This document shows positions 1 through 7,318 of a stretch of DNA of 11,679 bases, piece by piece. The notes below the pieces were generated by a model. That model did not search any database. It saw only the letters and a program-made list of their open reading frames with translations, and was not told the origin of the DNA. This DNA is from an uncultured Clostridia bacterium (GTDB lineage Bacteria > Bacillota_A > Clostridia > Christensenellales > CAG-138). Each line of letters opens with the position of its first letter. The first letter of the stretch is position 1. Made by a program: the position numbers and the translations under genes. The stretch is taken from positions 1 through 11,679 of the forward strand of contig CALFIV010000301.1 of the NCBI GenBank assembly GCA_937877295.1, given 5' to 3'.

Positions 1-1
1 C

Positions 2-148
2 GCAGTACGGGAAATGCGCTACTACACACAGGCGCGTCACTACGCTTTCTCTGACTATGCAAAACGGCTACAGCGCGAGAAATTACGGCAGGAGAGAGTC
101 GGAAATCAGCAGAAACCGCGCAAGAAGCGTTATGAGCCGGAACGGTGA
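2..148 (+). CDS. C-terminal fragment of an unrecognised basic protein (5' end outside window)
   Basis: An open frame enters from the left edge and gives 48 residues before a TGA at 146-148. The visible tail is rich in Arg, Lys, Gln and Tyr and ends in a Lys/Arg cluster (KPRKKRYEPER), with a likely helical stretch before it (DYAKRLQREKLRQERV). Such tails occur on nucleic-acid-binding proteins, including relaxases, recombinases and replication proteins of mobile elements, but no diagnostic motif is present and I do not recognise the family. It converges on the exporter operon. Its reality is supported by the open frame up to the edge and by a hairpin right at the stop codon, but a chance frame cannot be excluded from 48 residues. 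Confidence 0.45.
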   Translation, partial: AVREMRYYTQARHYAFSDYAKRLQREKLRQERVGNQQKPRKKRYEPER

Positions 149-160
149 TCCCGTTTCGGC
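136..160 (+). terminator. Hairpin with the stop codon in its loop; possible weak terminator
   Basis: GCCGGAACGG (136-145) pairs with CCGTTTCGGC (151-160) over 10 bp with one G-T wobble, leaving the 5-base loop TGATC, which contains the TGA of the upstream frame. There is no clean U-tract directly after it, only a T-rich stretch further on. A second small hairpin, GAATG(163-167)/CATTC(172-176), follows. It could be a weak terminator or an mRNA 3'-end stabiliser. Confidence 0.4.
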
Positions 161-377
161 TCGAATGCGCTCATTCTGCTTGATTATCTATGGTAATTTC
201 CCATATTCAACGCAAACGCCTCATGGACGTAAAACACAGTGAATTTATTCTTGCGAGTGGCGGCCAATCATCTTCATGCTAATATTTCTACTGTTGACAT
301 TTCTCCGCAGCCCCAAATCCATAGGCATCTGTAAATCCGACATCTCCCGGTTTCGAAACACTCACAACCGGGGAACG
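149..377. other. Intergenic region between convergent genes
   Basis: These 229 bases separate the left-edge gene from the end of the exporter operon. I see no convincing coding frame; the short + strand frames here lack a ribosome binding site and have no family features. The region holds the hairpin at the stop codon of the left gene, a small hairpin at 163-176, and the hairpin downstream of the operon at 346-372. Confidence 0.5.
346..372 (-). terminator. Hairpin downstream of the exporter operon; possible terminator
   Basis: CCCGGTT (346-352) and AACCGGG (366-372) form a perfect 7-bp stem with a 13-base loop, six bases beyond the TAG of the large adaptor gene on the - strand. On that strand the stem is followed by AGATGTCGGATTT rather than a strong U-tract. 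It is well placed to end the operon transcript but is a weak intrinsic terminator by sequence. Confidence 0.35.
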
Positions 378-3011
378 CTATTGTTCGGTCGTGTAGTAAA
401 CAGAGTCTGCATAGCGGTAAAAGAAAGTATCGCCCTCAGAAAGGCCCGAAACGATCTCCGCGTTCTTTTCGTCAGAGACACCGGTCATAAGAGAAACAGG
501 ATCCAATAGCGCATCGGTCTCCGGATCATATCCACGATATACAACGACCGTGTTACCGGTCTCATAAAGCGCGGCAATCGGTATCAGCAGGGCGTTCTCA
601 TGCGTCTCTCCTGAAAAAGCAACGGTTCCATTCATACCGGGTAGCATAGATTCGGTTCGTGCAACGGTGACCGTGACTGTATATTTCGTGTTGCCTCCAC
701 TGTTGTTGCCCTCAAGGTCGATCTTTGTGACTGTTCCCGTAAAATGTATGCCGGCAAGGGCATCCAGATACAGGGACGTGTTTTGTCCAACCGATATGGA
801 GAGGATATCCAACTCATCGACGGTAACGGAAAGCATCATCGTTTGTTGCGGCGTGACGGAAAGCAGCGTCTTCTCCGCAATTTGATAGGTCGGCGCCTCT
901 GTCGCCTTGGCACTGTTGCCTTTTCCGGAGGGGATGTTGACACTTCCGCCCGAACCATGTCCGCTGCTGGGGTCAGAACTTTCGCCGGAGGGAGACGGTG
1001 TAGAATGCCCGTCGCTCGGATGAGCGCTTGCCTGCGGTGTTTCGGAAGGATTCAGCACGGGTGTCGGCGTCGGGGTGGGAGTGGGCGTAGGCGTCGGAGC
1101 GGCGCTGGGATAGCAGACGACCCATATAAGAGCTTCGGTTTCATCAAAAGCAAAGACCAGAAGGTCTCCGGCAGCGATAGATGAGGCAGGCATTGTTCCC
1201 CACGAGCCCGTGTAAGAATAAATCGGAACTGAGGATGCAATCGTATAGGTTCCCGGCATACTCATGTCCGCACTTGCGATGAAAGAAACATCCGTATAGT
1301 CAGAGACCGTCACAGCGCCGGCTGATATATTTAGTGAAAGCGTTCCTTCCACGTTGTCAGTTACCTGCCCCACATAATGCATATAGTCCGACGGCTCGGC
1401 ATCGACAGGCGAGGTTGAAAGCAACCGTATCATCGGCTCGGTTCCAAGCATCGCGGAAACCTCCCGATAAGGAATCTCCTCCGAAATACCGGAGACGACG
1501 CCGTCTATAGGAGCGAGGATGACTTCATTTTGATACAATTCAAACAGGGTCTTCAGCTCTGCCTCGTATTCGGCGCGTCGCTCCAGAAGTGTACGGTAAT
1601 TTGCAGTATCCGACGCATCGGAAAGTCCGATGAGAACCGTCCCCGAAACGACGACTGTGCCTTCCTCGCGGTAGATTCGTGTCACTGTGCCGAGATAGTG
1701 CGTCACATTCAAAGGACGGTGAACAAACAAAGAACCGCTGCCGCAAAACGTGCCGTTCTCATCGGAAACCGAAACGACTTCCCCGATCGGATAATTCCGG
1801 TCGGGAATGGAAACGATCACGCTGTCCTCTGAAAGATCGGTGATTTCGCCGAGAACGACCGTTCCGTCCGGCAGTGTCACATATAAAATACCATCAATCG
1901 AAGGCACATTCTCTGTGGCGATTTCAACAGACATCCGCCCATCGAGCGATATAAGAAGCAGGCTGCCGTATTCCGCCATCACATCGGAGGCGTCGTCTCC
2001 AACTTTTGCATAAATGTGCTTTACCGTTCCGGATGCGGCGGCAGTCAGCGTTATTTTGCCTACGGCATCATGCGCCTTCTGTAATTGTGCGTCGATCGAC
2101 GCGATCGCCTCCTCCGTATCCGAAATGGCAACCATAACGGAGGTCCTGTCAACTTTAGCGACGATCTGCCCTTCGGAAACGGTTTCACCATTTTGCACGC
2201 AAACTGCGGAAAGCGCGACCGAGGCAGGCAGTGTCACCGTTTCTGCTTCCTGCTCAGAAAGGTATCCCGCGGTGATTAGAGATTCGGTTATAGCACCCTT
2301 CTCGACTGTTCCGGAAAGCACCTCAACCTTTGCAACCGCCTCATTATTGGTCGATTCTGTCGAATCGGCGGGAAAAAGTATCGCTACGAGGACAAGTGCG
2401 GCAATCAGAAGAAGAATCGCAGGCCATACTGCTGTTTTTCCCTGCAACGGAACGGAATTATCGCCTGAATTTTCCGCCTGCATTGCCATAAGCTTTCGAC
2501 TTTTTCTCGTCAGAAAGATCAGACGGAAAATGCAAAGCGCGATCGCGACCGCCGATCCGATCAAAAACCACAGCCAGTATTGGCGCAGAAACAGTACAGC
2601 GCTCCACAGCCATGCAGGAAGAAACGATTGAAGGAACGATGCATTACCCTTATCCGTCGGTTGCTGCGCGTCGTCACCGATCGTATTGTCGATCCTGCCG
2701 TCAGGGCGCCGTGTTTCATCATCGGAAACGGAGAAATCGTTTTCGGGTCGTATCGAGTGCAAACTGCCGTCCGGCGCGGAAAAACTGAATTCACCTTCCG
2801 GCATGATCATATCGGATGCATCTTTCGACATATCGGGAATGCCCTCTTTGTTCGGGAATGTATGCCCGCCCTTTTCTTGTATCCGATCCGACGAATTAAT
2901 GCTCTGTATGACCACGCTTTCCTGTACAAGAAAAAAGACCGCAAGAGCAATGGCAAGCGTCAAAGAAAAGAGAATCAACAATAGGGAAAACAGAATCTTT
3001 TTTACTTTCAT
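378..3011 (-). CDS. Large three-TM membrane-fusion (adaptor) protein of the ABC exporter, 877 aa
   Basis: This is the last gene of the operon and encodes an HlyD/YknX-like adaptor that would link the permease to the cell exterior. The start at 3011 is chosen because GGATGAGGAGG lies just before it and the product then opens with MKVKK plus a membrane helix (about 6-30). It begins 10 bases after the permease stop. Layout: TM1; a polar loop of about 110 residues; TM2 (about 137-167); TM3 (about 195-213); a first lipoyl-like half (about 255-290, with NGETVSEGQIVAKV); an adaptor core; a second lipoyl half (about 497-510, LAPIDGVVSG); an extra beta-rich stretch (about 540-635); a (PT)6 and Ser/Gly/Pro linker (637-706); then a beta-barrel and membrane-proximal region (710-870). 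GSGSLFVHRPLNVTHYLGTV (424-443) matches a segment of the smaller adaptor, so the two are paralogues. Usual adaptors have about 350-560 residues and one N-terminal anchor, so this one is enlarged. The substrate is unknown. Confidence 0.85.
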   Translation of the reverse strand: MKVKKILFSLLLILFSLTLAIALAVFFLVQESVVIQSINSSDRIQEKGGHTFPNKEGIPDMSKDASDMIMPEGEFSFSAPDGSLHSIRPENDFSVSDDETRRPDGRIDNTIGDDAQQPTDKGNASFLQSFLPAWLWSAVLFLRQYWLWFLIGSAVAIALCIFRLIFLTRKSRKLMAMQAENSGDNSVPLQGKTAVWPAILLLIAALVLVAILFPADSTESTNNEAVAKVEVLSGTVEKGAITESLITAGYLSEQEAETVTLPASVALSAVCVQNGETVSEGQIVAKVDRTSVMVAISDTEEAIASIDAQLQKAHDAVGKITLTAAASGTVKHIYAKVGDDASDVMAEYGSLLLISLDGRMSVEIATENVPSIDGILYVTLPDGTVVLGEITDLSEDSVIVSIPDRNYPIGEVVSVSDENGTFCGSGSLFVHRPLNVTHYLGTVTRIYREEGTVVVSGTVLIGLSDASDTANYRTLLERRAEYEAELKTLFELYQNEVILAPIDGVVSGISEEIPYREVSAMLGTEPMIRLLSTSPVDAEPSDYMHYVGQVTDNVEGTLSLNISAGAVTVSDYTDVSFIASADMSMPGTYTIASSVPIYSYTGSWGTMPASSIAAGDLLVFAFDETEALIWVVCYPSAAPTPTPTPTPTPTPVLNPSETPQASAHPSDGHSTPSPSGESSDPSSGHGSGGSVNIPSGKGNSAKATEAPTYQIAEKTLLSVTPQQTMMLSVTVDELDILSISVGQNTSLYLDALAGIHFTGTVTKIDLEGNNSGGNTKYTVTVTVARTESMLPGMNGTVAFSGETHENALLIPIAALYETGNTVVVYRGYDPETDALLDPVSLMTGVSDEKNAEIVSGLSEGDTFFYRYADSVYYTTEQ
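1062..1097 (-). repeat. (Pro-Thr)6-coding repeat within the large adaptor gene
   Basis: Six consecutive Pro-Thr dipeptides (residues 639-650 of the 877-aa adaptor) are encoded by 36 bases in which synonymous codons vary (CCG/CCT/CCC/CCA with ACG/ACC/ACT/ACA). The variation argues that the dipeptide is selected, rather than the repeat being recent slippage. With the following Ser/Gly/Pro-rich stretch it forms a flexible extracytoplasmic linker. Confidence 0.85.
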
Positions 3012-3021
3012 AGTGTCCTCC

Positions 3022-4212
3022 TCATCCGCCGTAATGCAGTGCATCAATCGGCGCCATGCGTGCGGCTTTGTTCGCCGGATACAACCCGAACACAATCCCG
3101 ATCAGGAAGCAGAAACCAACTGCAATCAGAACTATATCGCCGGACATCTTAAAAGTCAGATCAATGCCGGACACGACCGTTGTGATGAGCTGCAGTACGC
3201 CCCAGGAGCCAAAGATCCCTATTGCGCACCCAAGCATACAAATTACAACGGCTTCGACCAAAAACTGCAGAAGGATCACGCTACGGCTTGCGCCGATCGC
3301 CTTTCTAATGCCGATCTCGCGTGTACGTTCCGTCACGGTAACGAGCATGATGTTCATGATGCCGATCCCTCCGACAACCAGTGAAATCGCAGCAATTCCG
3401 CCGAGCAGAACGGCAAGAACCGACGTGACAGAATTCATGGTGCTTTCCAATGCATTCTGAGAAGAGATCGAAAACGCATCGTCGTCTTTGTCGAGCCGTT
3501 CCAGCAGCAACTCCTCCATGCGCGCTTTGGCGGTGTCCGTTGTGACATCGTCCGCTGCAGAAAGATAGAATGTTGTAATTTCAGATGTCACGGTCGTACT
3601 GATGCGAATCAGCGAGGTGTACGGAATGTATGCAATCAGTGATCCGCTTCGAAACGGACTTGTCAAAGAGCTATCGTTGTCCTCAAGTACGCCGACAACC
3701 GAGAACCGATAACCATTCAGAGAGACGTCCTCACCGACGCAATCGGCGTATCCGAAAAGCTCGGTTGCCGCCGTTTCGTTCAGTACACATACGAATGAAT
3801 GATTATTGACGTCGACTGTCTTCAGAAATCTCCCTACGAGAACCGTCAGCTTTTGGATGTCCGCATACGGCGCGGTCGTGCCGTATACGGTCATCGTTGT
3901 GCTGTTTGCACCGTATTTTGCCGTGATGCTCTCGCTGACAGCAGGCGCAATCAAACCGAGTTCAGGTTCATCCATCCAGCCGGACAAGTCTTCTATTGCG
4001 GTCGGATCTCCTTTATTGTCCGTGATGCGTACCGTCATCATATCGGAACCAAGCGACGCGATTCGCTCCTGCACATTGCCCGTTGCGCCGTTGACCAGAC
4101 TGACCAGGATTACCAGCGCCATCACACCGATGATGATGCCGAGCATTGTTAAAAACGCGCGCATCTTATTGCCGGAGATTGATTTGATTGCCATGCGGAC
4201 GGATTGGATCAT
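3022..4212 (-). CDS. MacB/FtsX-type ABC exporter permease, 396 aa (YknZ-like)
   Basis: This is the membrane subunit of a MacB-type exporter. It has an N-terminal helix at about 18-42 (MRAFLTMLGIIIGVMALVIL), a large extracytoplasmic MacB-type domain (about 45-260), then three C-terminal helices (about 263-290, 312-340 and 357-380). Family hallmarks are GGIGIMNIMLVTVTERTREI and IGIRKAIGASR after TM2, and GLYPANKAARMAPIDAL at the end. The length matches B. subtilis YknZ and the MacB permease half without its fused ATPase. The start ATG overlaps the ATPase stop codon by 4 bp (ATGA), so the two are translationally coupled. MacB-type proteins usually act as mechanotransmission pumps together with an adaptor, exporting peptides, toxins or lipid-like compounds, or protecting against them; here adaptor genes lie on both sides of the ATPase-permease pair. 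No broken or missing segment is visible. Confidence 0.93.
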   Translation of the reverse strand: MIQSVRMAIKSISGNKMRAFLTMLGIIIGVMALVILVSLVNGATGNVQERIASLGSDMMTVRITDNKGDPTAIEDLSGWMDEPELGLIAPAVSESITAKYGANSTTMTVYGTTAPYADIQKLTVLVGRFLKTVDVNNHSFVCVLNETAATELFGYADCVGEDVSLNGYRFSVVGVLEDNDSSLTSPFRSGSLIAYIPYTSLIRISTTVTSEITTFYLSAADDVTTDTAKARMEELLLERLDKDDDAFSISSQNALESTMNSVTSVLAVLLGGIAAISLVVGGIGIMNIMLVTVTERTREIGIRKAIGASRSVILLQFLVEAVVICMLGCAIGIFGSWGVLQLITTVVSGIDLTFKMSGDIVLIAVGFCFLIGIVFGLYPANKAARMAPIDALHYGG

Positions 4213-4880
4213 ACGCCCACCTCCGATACACGACCATCCAGAATGTGAATCGATCGGTCCGCCTGCATCGCTACATTCGGATCGTGGGTAATCAGTACGA
4301 TGGTATTTCCTGCCTCATGCAACTCATGAAAAATGTCCATGATCTCCTGCCCTGTGTGAGAATCGAGATTCCCCGTCGGTTCATCCGCAAGAATCAGAGA
4401 GGGCTGCGCCGCAATCGCCCTTGCGATCGCCACGCGCTGCTGCTGTCCGCCGGAAAGCTCGCTCGGCAGATGATGGATGCGGCTCAAAAGCTGTACCCGT
4501 TCCAACGCTTCGGTTGCGCGACGTTTGCGCTCTGACTTTTTCACTCGCTGATAAATCAGTGGCAGCTCAACATTTTCGTACGCCGTGAGTTGGGGAATCA
4601 GGTTGAAGCTCTGAAAGACAAACCCGATCTTTCGGCTGCGAACTTTTGCCAACTCATTTTCGGTATAATCCTCAATGGGCGTTCCATCAAGCAGATATTC
4701 TCCGCTGTCTGCCATGTCCAGACAGCCGATGATATTCATCATCGTGGATTTCCCGCTGCCCGATGGACCGATGATGCTGACAAACTCCCCTGCCCTGATT
4801 TCAAGCGACGCACGATCCAGCGCCTTCACGATCTCATCGCCGATGCAGTAGGTTTTGGAGACATCCTTTAATACAATCAT
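4209..4880 (-). CDS. ABC transporter ATP-binding protein, 223 aa (YknY/MacB/LolD class)
   Basis: This is the cytoplasmic nucleotide-binding subunit that powers the adjacent permease. All ATPase motifs are present: Walker [10 protein letters not shown] (38-46), Q-loop Q90 in VFQSFNL, signature LSGGQQQR (142-149), Walker B LILADEP (162-168) followed by TGNLD, and the switch histidine H199 in LITHD. The [20 protein letters not shown] stretch is typical of the MacB/LolD/YknY subfamily. The ATG lies three bases after the stop of the first adaptor gene, and no strong Shine-Dalgarno is seen, so translation probably depends on coupling from the upstream gene. The 3' end overlaps the permease start by 4 bp. 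The length is normal for the family and an active ATPase is expected. Confidence 0.96.
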   Translation of the reverse strand: MIVLKDVSKTYCIGDEIVKALDRASLEIRAGEFVSIIGPSGSGKSTMMNIIGCLDMADSGEYLLDGTPIEDYTENELAKVRSRKIGFVFQSFNLIPQLTAYENVELPLIYQRVKKSERKRRATEALERVQLLSRIHHLPSELSGGQQQRVAIARAIAAQPSLILADEPTGNLDSHTGQEIMDIFHELHEAGNTIVLITHDPNVAMQADRSIHILDGRVSEVGV

Positions 4881-4883
4881 CGC

Positions 4884-6560
4884 TCAATCACCGCTGTTTC
4901 CATGCTTTCTGCCGCTTCCGCTGTCTCCGCCGGAAGGACGGCTGCCGCCTTCGGAGGGCCGATTGCCGTCGAAATTACCGCCCGGGTTGGGCATGCCTCC
5001 GGAATCGCCCTGATCCGGTCTGTTACCGCTATTCCCGCCGAAACTGTTCATGAAATTCGAGAAATCGCTCTGATCTTCTTCAACATAGTATATGGTATCG
5101 CCTTCGTTCAGCCCGCTGATAATCTCCACATATCCGCCGCCGGACAGTCCGGTCTTAACTTCAACCATGCCGGACAGTTCGCCGGTTGTTTCATCCGCAG
5201 AGGTATAAACATATGCCGTGTCCCGCGTTTTAGTAACCGCTTTTTCAGAAACAATCAGCGCATTGTCCACGCCTTCGATCCGGATTGAAACCGTTGCGTT
5301 CATATTCGGATACATCTTTTCTGTACGATCCAATGTGACTTCGACGGCATAGGTCGTCACGCCGTTACTGCTTGTGCCGGCCTTTTCAATTGCAGTTACC
5401 TCACCGGTAAAGGCATCCTCTCCGATGGATGAAATCACGATGCTTGCCTCCTGCCCAACTGAGACGGCAAGGATGTCCGATTCGTCCACCGCAGCGGAAA
5501 CGATCATGTTTTCCTGCGGAACGATCTCCGCAAGCGTCCATTCGTCACTCTCGTTTTCCGCATTCTCCGTTTCTGTCAGCGTCTGGATTTTTCCGGATAC
5601 AGGCGCATAGATCGCGCCGACTTTATACAGCCGGATAAGCGCATTATACTCTTCTTCAAGCAAGGCGCGCTGCGTCAGCAGCGTCTCATAGTTTGCGGTA
5701 AAGACAGTATCCTTCAAGGTCAAAAGAATCGTTTTGACATTTACAATTCGGTTTTCCGCTGCATTGACACGGCTGATTGTTCCCGCATATCCGGTGATCG
5801 AAAGTGGCTGATGAATGTACAAAACGCCCGATCCGAGCTCGATTCCGTCCGTATCCTTCGCCGTTGCCGAATCGCCGACGATCGTTTTATCGTCCGTAAT
5901 TAAAACGGTTGCGATATCATCCTCTGCCGATTCAACAAACCCAGCATATTCGATTCCATCGGACAGTGAAGCAGTCACCGTGTCTCCCGCAACAAGCGAT
6001 CCGGCAGGAATATCGAAAGCAAGATAGCCGTCCAACGACAGGACCATGAGCGCGTTATGTGCATACATGACCGACAAAACAGAATCTCCTTCCATACAGT
6101 AGATCTCCTTTACGCGACCTTTTACCGTCGACCGGATATAGGTGTCGACCGTGTCCTTTGCCGCGTCTGAAATCTGGCTGTCCAGATCGTCCAGCGTTTC
6201 CTGCAATGCGTTGATCGCTGTCAGAACCGACGGCATGTGCACGTTTGCAATTCGATCACCTTCCTGAATCGTATCGCCCACCTCGAAGCGGATTGCCTGC
6301 ACCGCAACGCCGCTCGGTACGCAAACGGCAGTTGCGTCCTGCTGTGACAGCACGCCGCTGCCGGAGATTGTTGTGCTGATGCTTCCGCGCGTTACGATTG
6401 CGGTTTGAATCTCGGTTGTGTTCTTTTGCCCGTATGTCTCTGACACCCGTTCCCGTAAAATTTTTACCGTGATTGCTCCAGCGACAATCAGCACGGCAAG
6501 GATGATCAGTACCGTAACGAGTACCTTGCGCCCGCGCTTGTTGCGTTTGGATTTTGCCAT
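4884..6560 (-). CDS. Membrane-fusion (adaptor) protein of the ABC exporter, 558 aa, YknX-like with Gly-rich tail
   Basis: This HlyD-family adaptor is the first transporter gene. The start at 6560 is supported by AAAGGAG nine bases upstream and by a product that begins with a basic MAKSKRNKRGRK followed by one membrane helix (about 12-34). The extracytoplasmic part has a first lipoyl-like half (about 80-108, with VGDTIQEGDRIANV), a short helical segment (about 112-135), a barrel-like core, a second helical/lipoyl part (about 290-326, YAPVSGKI), and a beta-barrel (about 350-430, with AAVDESDILAVSVGQEA). A membrane-proximal domain ends near 495. The last 50 residues (505-558) are a Gly/Asn/Ser/Asp/Pro low-complexity tail (for example PNPGGNFDGNRPSEGG). 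It shares GSGVLYIHQPLSITGYAG with the larger adaptor, which indicates duplication. It is a single-membrane exporter adaptor with no outer-membrane partner in the window. Confidence 0.92.
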   Translation of the reverse strand: MAKSKRNKRGRKVLVTVLIILAVLIVAGAITVKILRERVSETYGQKNTTEIQTAIVTRGSISTTISGSGVLSQQDATAVCVPSGVAVQAIRFEVGDTIQEGDRIANVHMPSVLTAINALQETLDDLDSQISDAAKDTVDTYIRSTVKGRVKEIYCMEGDSVLSVMYAHNALMVLSLDGYLAFDIPAGSLVAGDTVTASLSDGIEYAGFVESAEDDIATVLITDDKTIVGDSATAKDTDGIELGSGVLYIHQPLSITGYAGTISRVNAAENRIVNVKTILLTLKDTVFTANYETLLTQRALLEEEYNALIRLYKVGAIYAPVSGKIQTLTETENAENESDEWTLAEIVPQENMIVSAAVDESDILAVSVGQEASIVISSIGEDAFTGEVTAIEKAGTSSNGVTTYAVEVTLDRTEKMYPNMNATVSIRIEGVDNALIVSEKAVTKTRDTAYVYTSADETTGELSGMVEVKTGLSGGGYVEIISGLNEGDTIYYVEEDQSDFSNFMNSFGGNSGNRPDQGDSGGMPNPGGNFDGNRPSEGGSRPSGGDSGSGRKHGNSGD

Positions 6561-6580
6561 TCTTGTTCTCCTTTCGGTTT

Positions 6581-6633
6581 CAAAAAAGATGATTTTTTGC
6601 AATGCCTCCGACAAGCCTTGCGGCTGAAGAGGC
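6581..6633 (-). promoter_or_regulatory. Two adjacent inverted repeats in the leader of the first adaptor gene
   Basis: The 83-base gap between the response regulator and the adaptor is the only sizeable gap in the operon. On the - strand it holds a GC-rich two-part stem, GCCTC/GAGGC outer (6604-6608 with 6629-6633) and AGCC/GGCT inner (6614-6617 with 6622-6625). An AT hairpin follows, CAAAAAA/TTTTTTG (6581-6587 with 6593-6599), just before the AAAGGAG ribosome binding site. It could be a partial terminator, an mRNA processing or stability element, or a translational control structure. I see no clear promoter here. Confidence 0.4.
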
Positions 6634-6643
6634 AACCGTCGCA

Positions 6644-7318
6644 TCAAGCCGATAATGTATGCAGGCAAAAGTGATCCGATACGGGCTCGGTGATGATTAG
6701 TTCCGCCCCGATCACAGACAGTTTTCTCATCAGATATGCAATATATAGTCGCAGAGTATCCATTTGCGCGGACGGTTCATTGTTCCAGATATCGAAAAGC
6801 AATTTTTCGGCCGACAGGGGGCGCCCAAGCTGAGACATAAACGCGTACAGCAGTAAAAATTCTTTGTTAGACAAATAAAGGGTGCTTCGTGCAGTAACAG
6901 AAAAAAGAGCGGGATCAAGTATGACGTTTGCGACATGTAATTCTTGATAATTCGGCGCGGAAGCCCTTCGCGCCAACGCACGAATACGTGCTAGCAGCTC
7001 CTTATAGTCAAACGGCTTCGACAGATAATCGTCTGCGCCAGAATCAAGACCAATAATTTTATCTTCGGTTTCGGATTTTGCCGTCAGCAACAGAACAGGC
7101 GTTTCGATATGCCGCTCTCTCAGCGCTTTTAAGGCGGCAATCCCGTCTACATGTGGCATCATAATATCCATGACAATACAGTCATAACTGTCATGCCGCA
7201 GGCATTCCAGTGCTTCCGCGCCGTCAAATGCAGAAGTCACTTCATACTCAGCGCGTCGCAGCAAATAACAGACCGCACGGTTTAATTCAATTGAATCTTC
7301 TACAAAAAGGATTTTCAT
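6644..7318 (-). CDS. OmpR-family response regulator, 224 aa, with no partner kinase in the window
   Basis: This is a two-domain transcription factor. The receiver domain (1-118) carries the full phosphorylation set: E7/D8, phosphoacceptor D51 in VMDIMMP, T79 and K101 in LSKPFDY. The DNA-binding domain (about 125-222) is winged-helix of the OmpR type, with LSNKEFLLLYAFMSQLGRPL and LLFDIWNN. Its end is divergent: the usual recognition-helix pattern of the vDvhIsrLRrKi type reads DTLRLYIAYLMRKLS, and the conserved terminal TVRGvGY strand is absent (EPVSDHFCLHTLSA). The start ATG overlaps the stop of the alarmone synthetase gene (ATGA), with GGAGAGGAG upstream. No histidine kinase gene is present on either side, so the phosphodonor must be encoded elsewhere or the regulator works without one. 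It probably controls its own operon, which is inferred from position only. Confidence 0.94.
   Translation of the reverse strand: MKILFVEDSIELNRAVCYLLRRAEYEVTSAFDGAEALECLRHDSYDCIVMDIMMPHVDGIAALKALRERHIETPVLLLTAKSETEDKIIGLDSGADDYLSKPFDYKELLARIRALARRASAPNYQELHVANVILDPALFSVTARSTLYLSNKEFLLLYAFMSQLGRPLSAEKLLFDIWNNEPSAQMDTLRLYIAYLMRKLSVIGAELIITEPVSDHFCLHTLSA

Noticed and set aside
294..299. TTGACA as a -35 box
   Set aside because: No -10-like hexamer occurs 16-18 bases downstream, and no gene follows on that strand.
2014..2631. 205-residue + strand frame inside the large adaptor gene
   Set aside because: It is a Ser/Thr/Ala-rich shadow of a well supported - strand gene, with no start signal or family motif.
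3012..3095. Longer start for the large adaptor (905 residues)
   Set aside because: The extension overlaps the permease gene, while the ATG at 3011 follows a strong AGGAGG and begins the membrane helix.
6561..6668. Longer start for the 558-aa adaptor (594 residues)
   Set aside because: The extension overlaps the regulator gene, reads through the hairpins and has no ribosome binding site; the ATG at 6560 has AAAGGAG.
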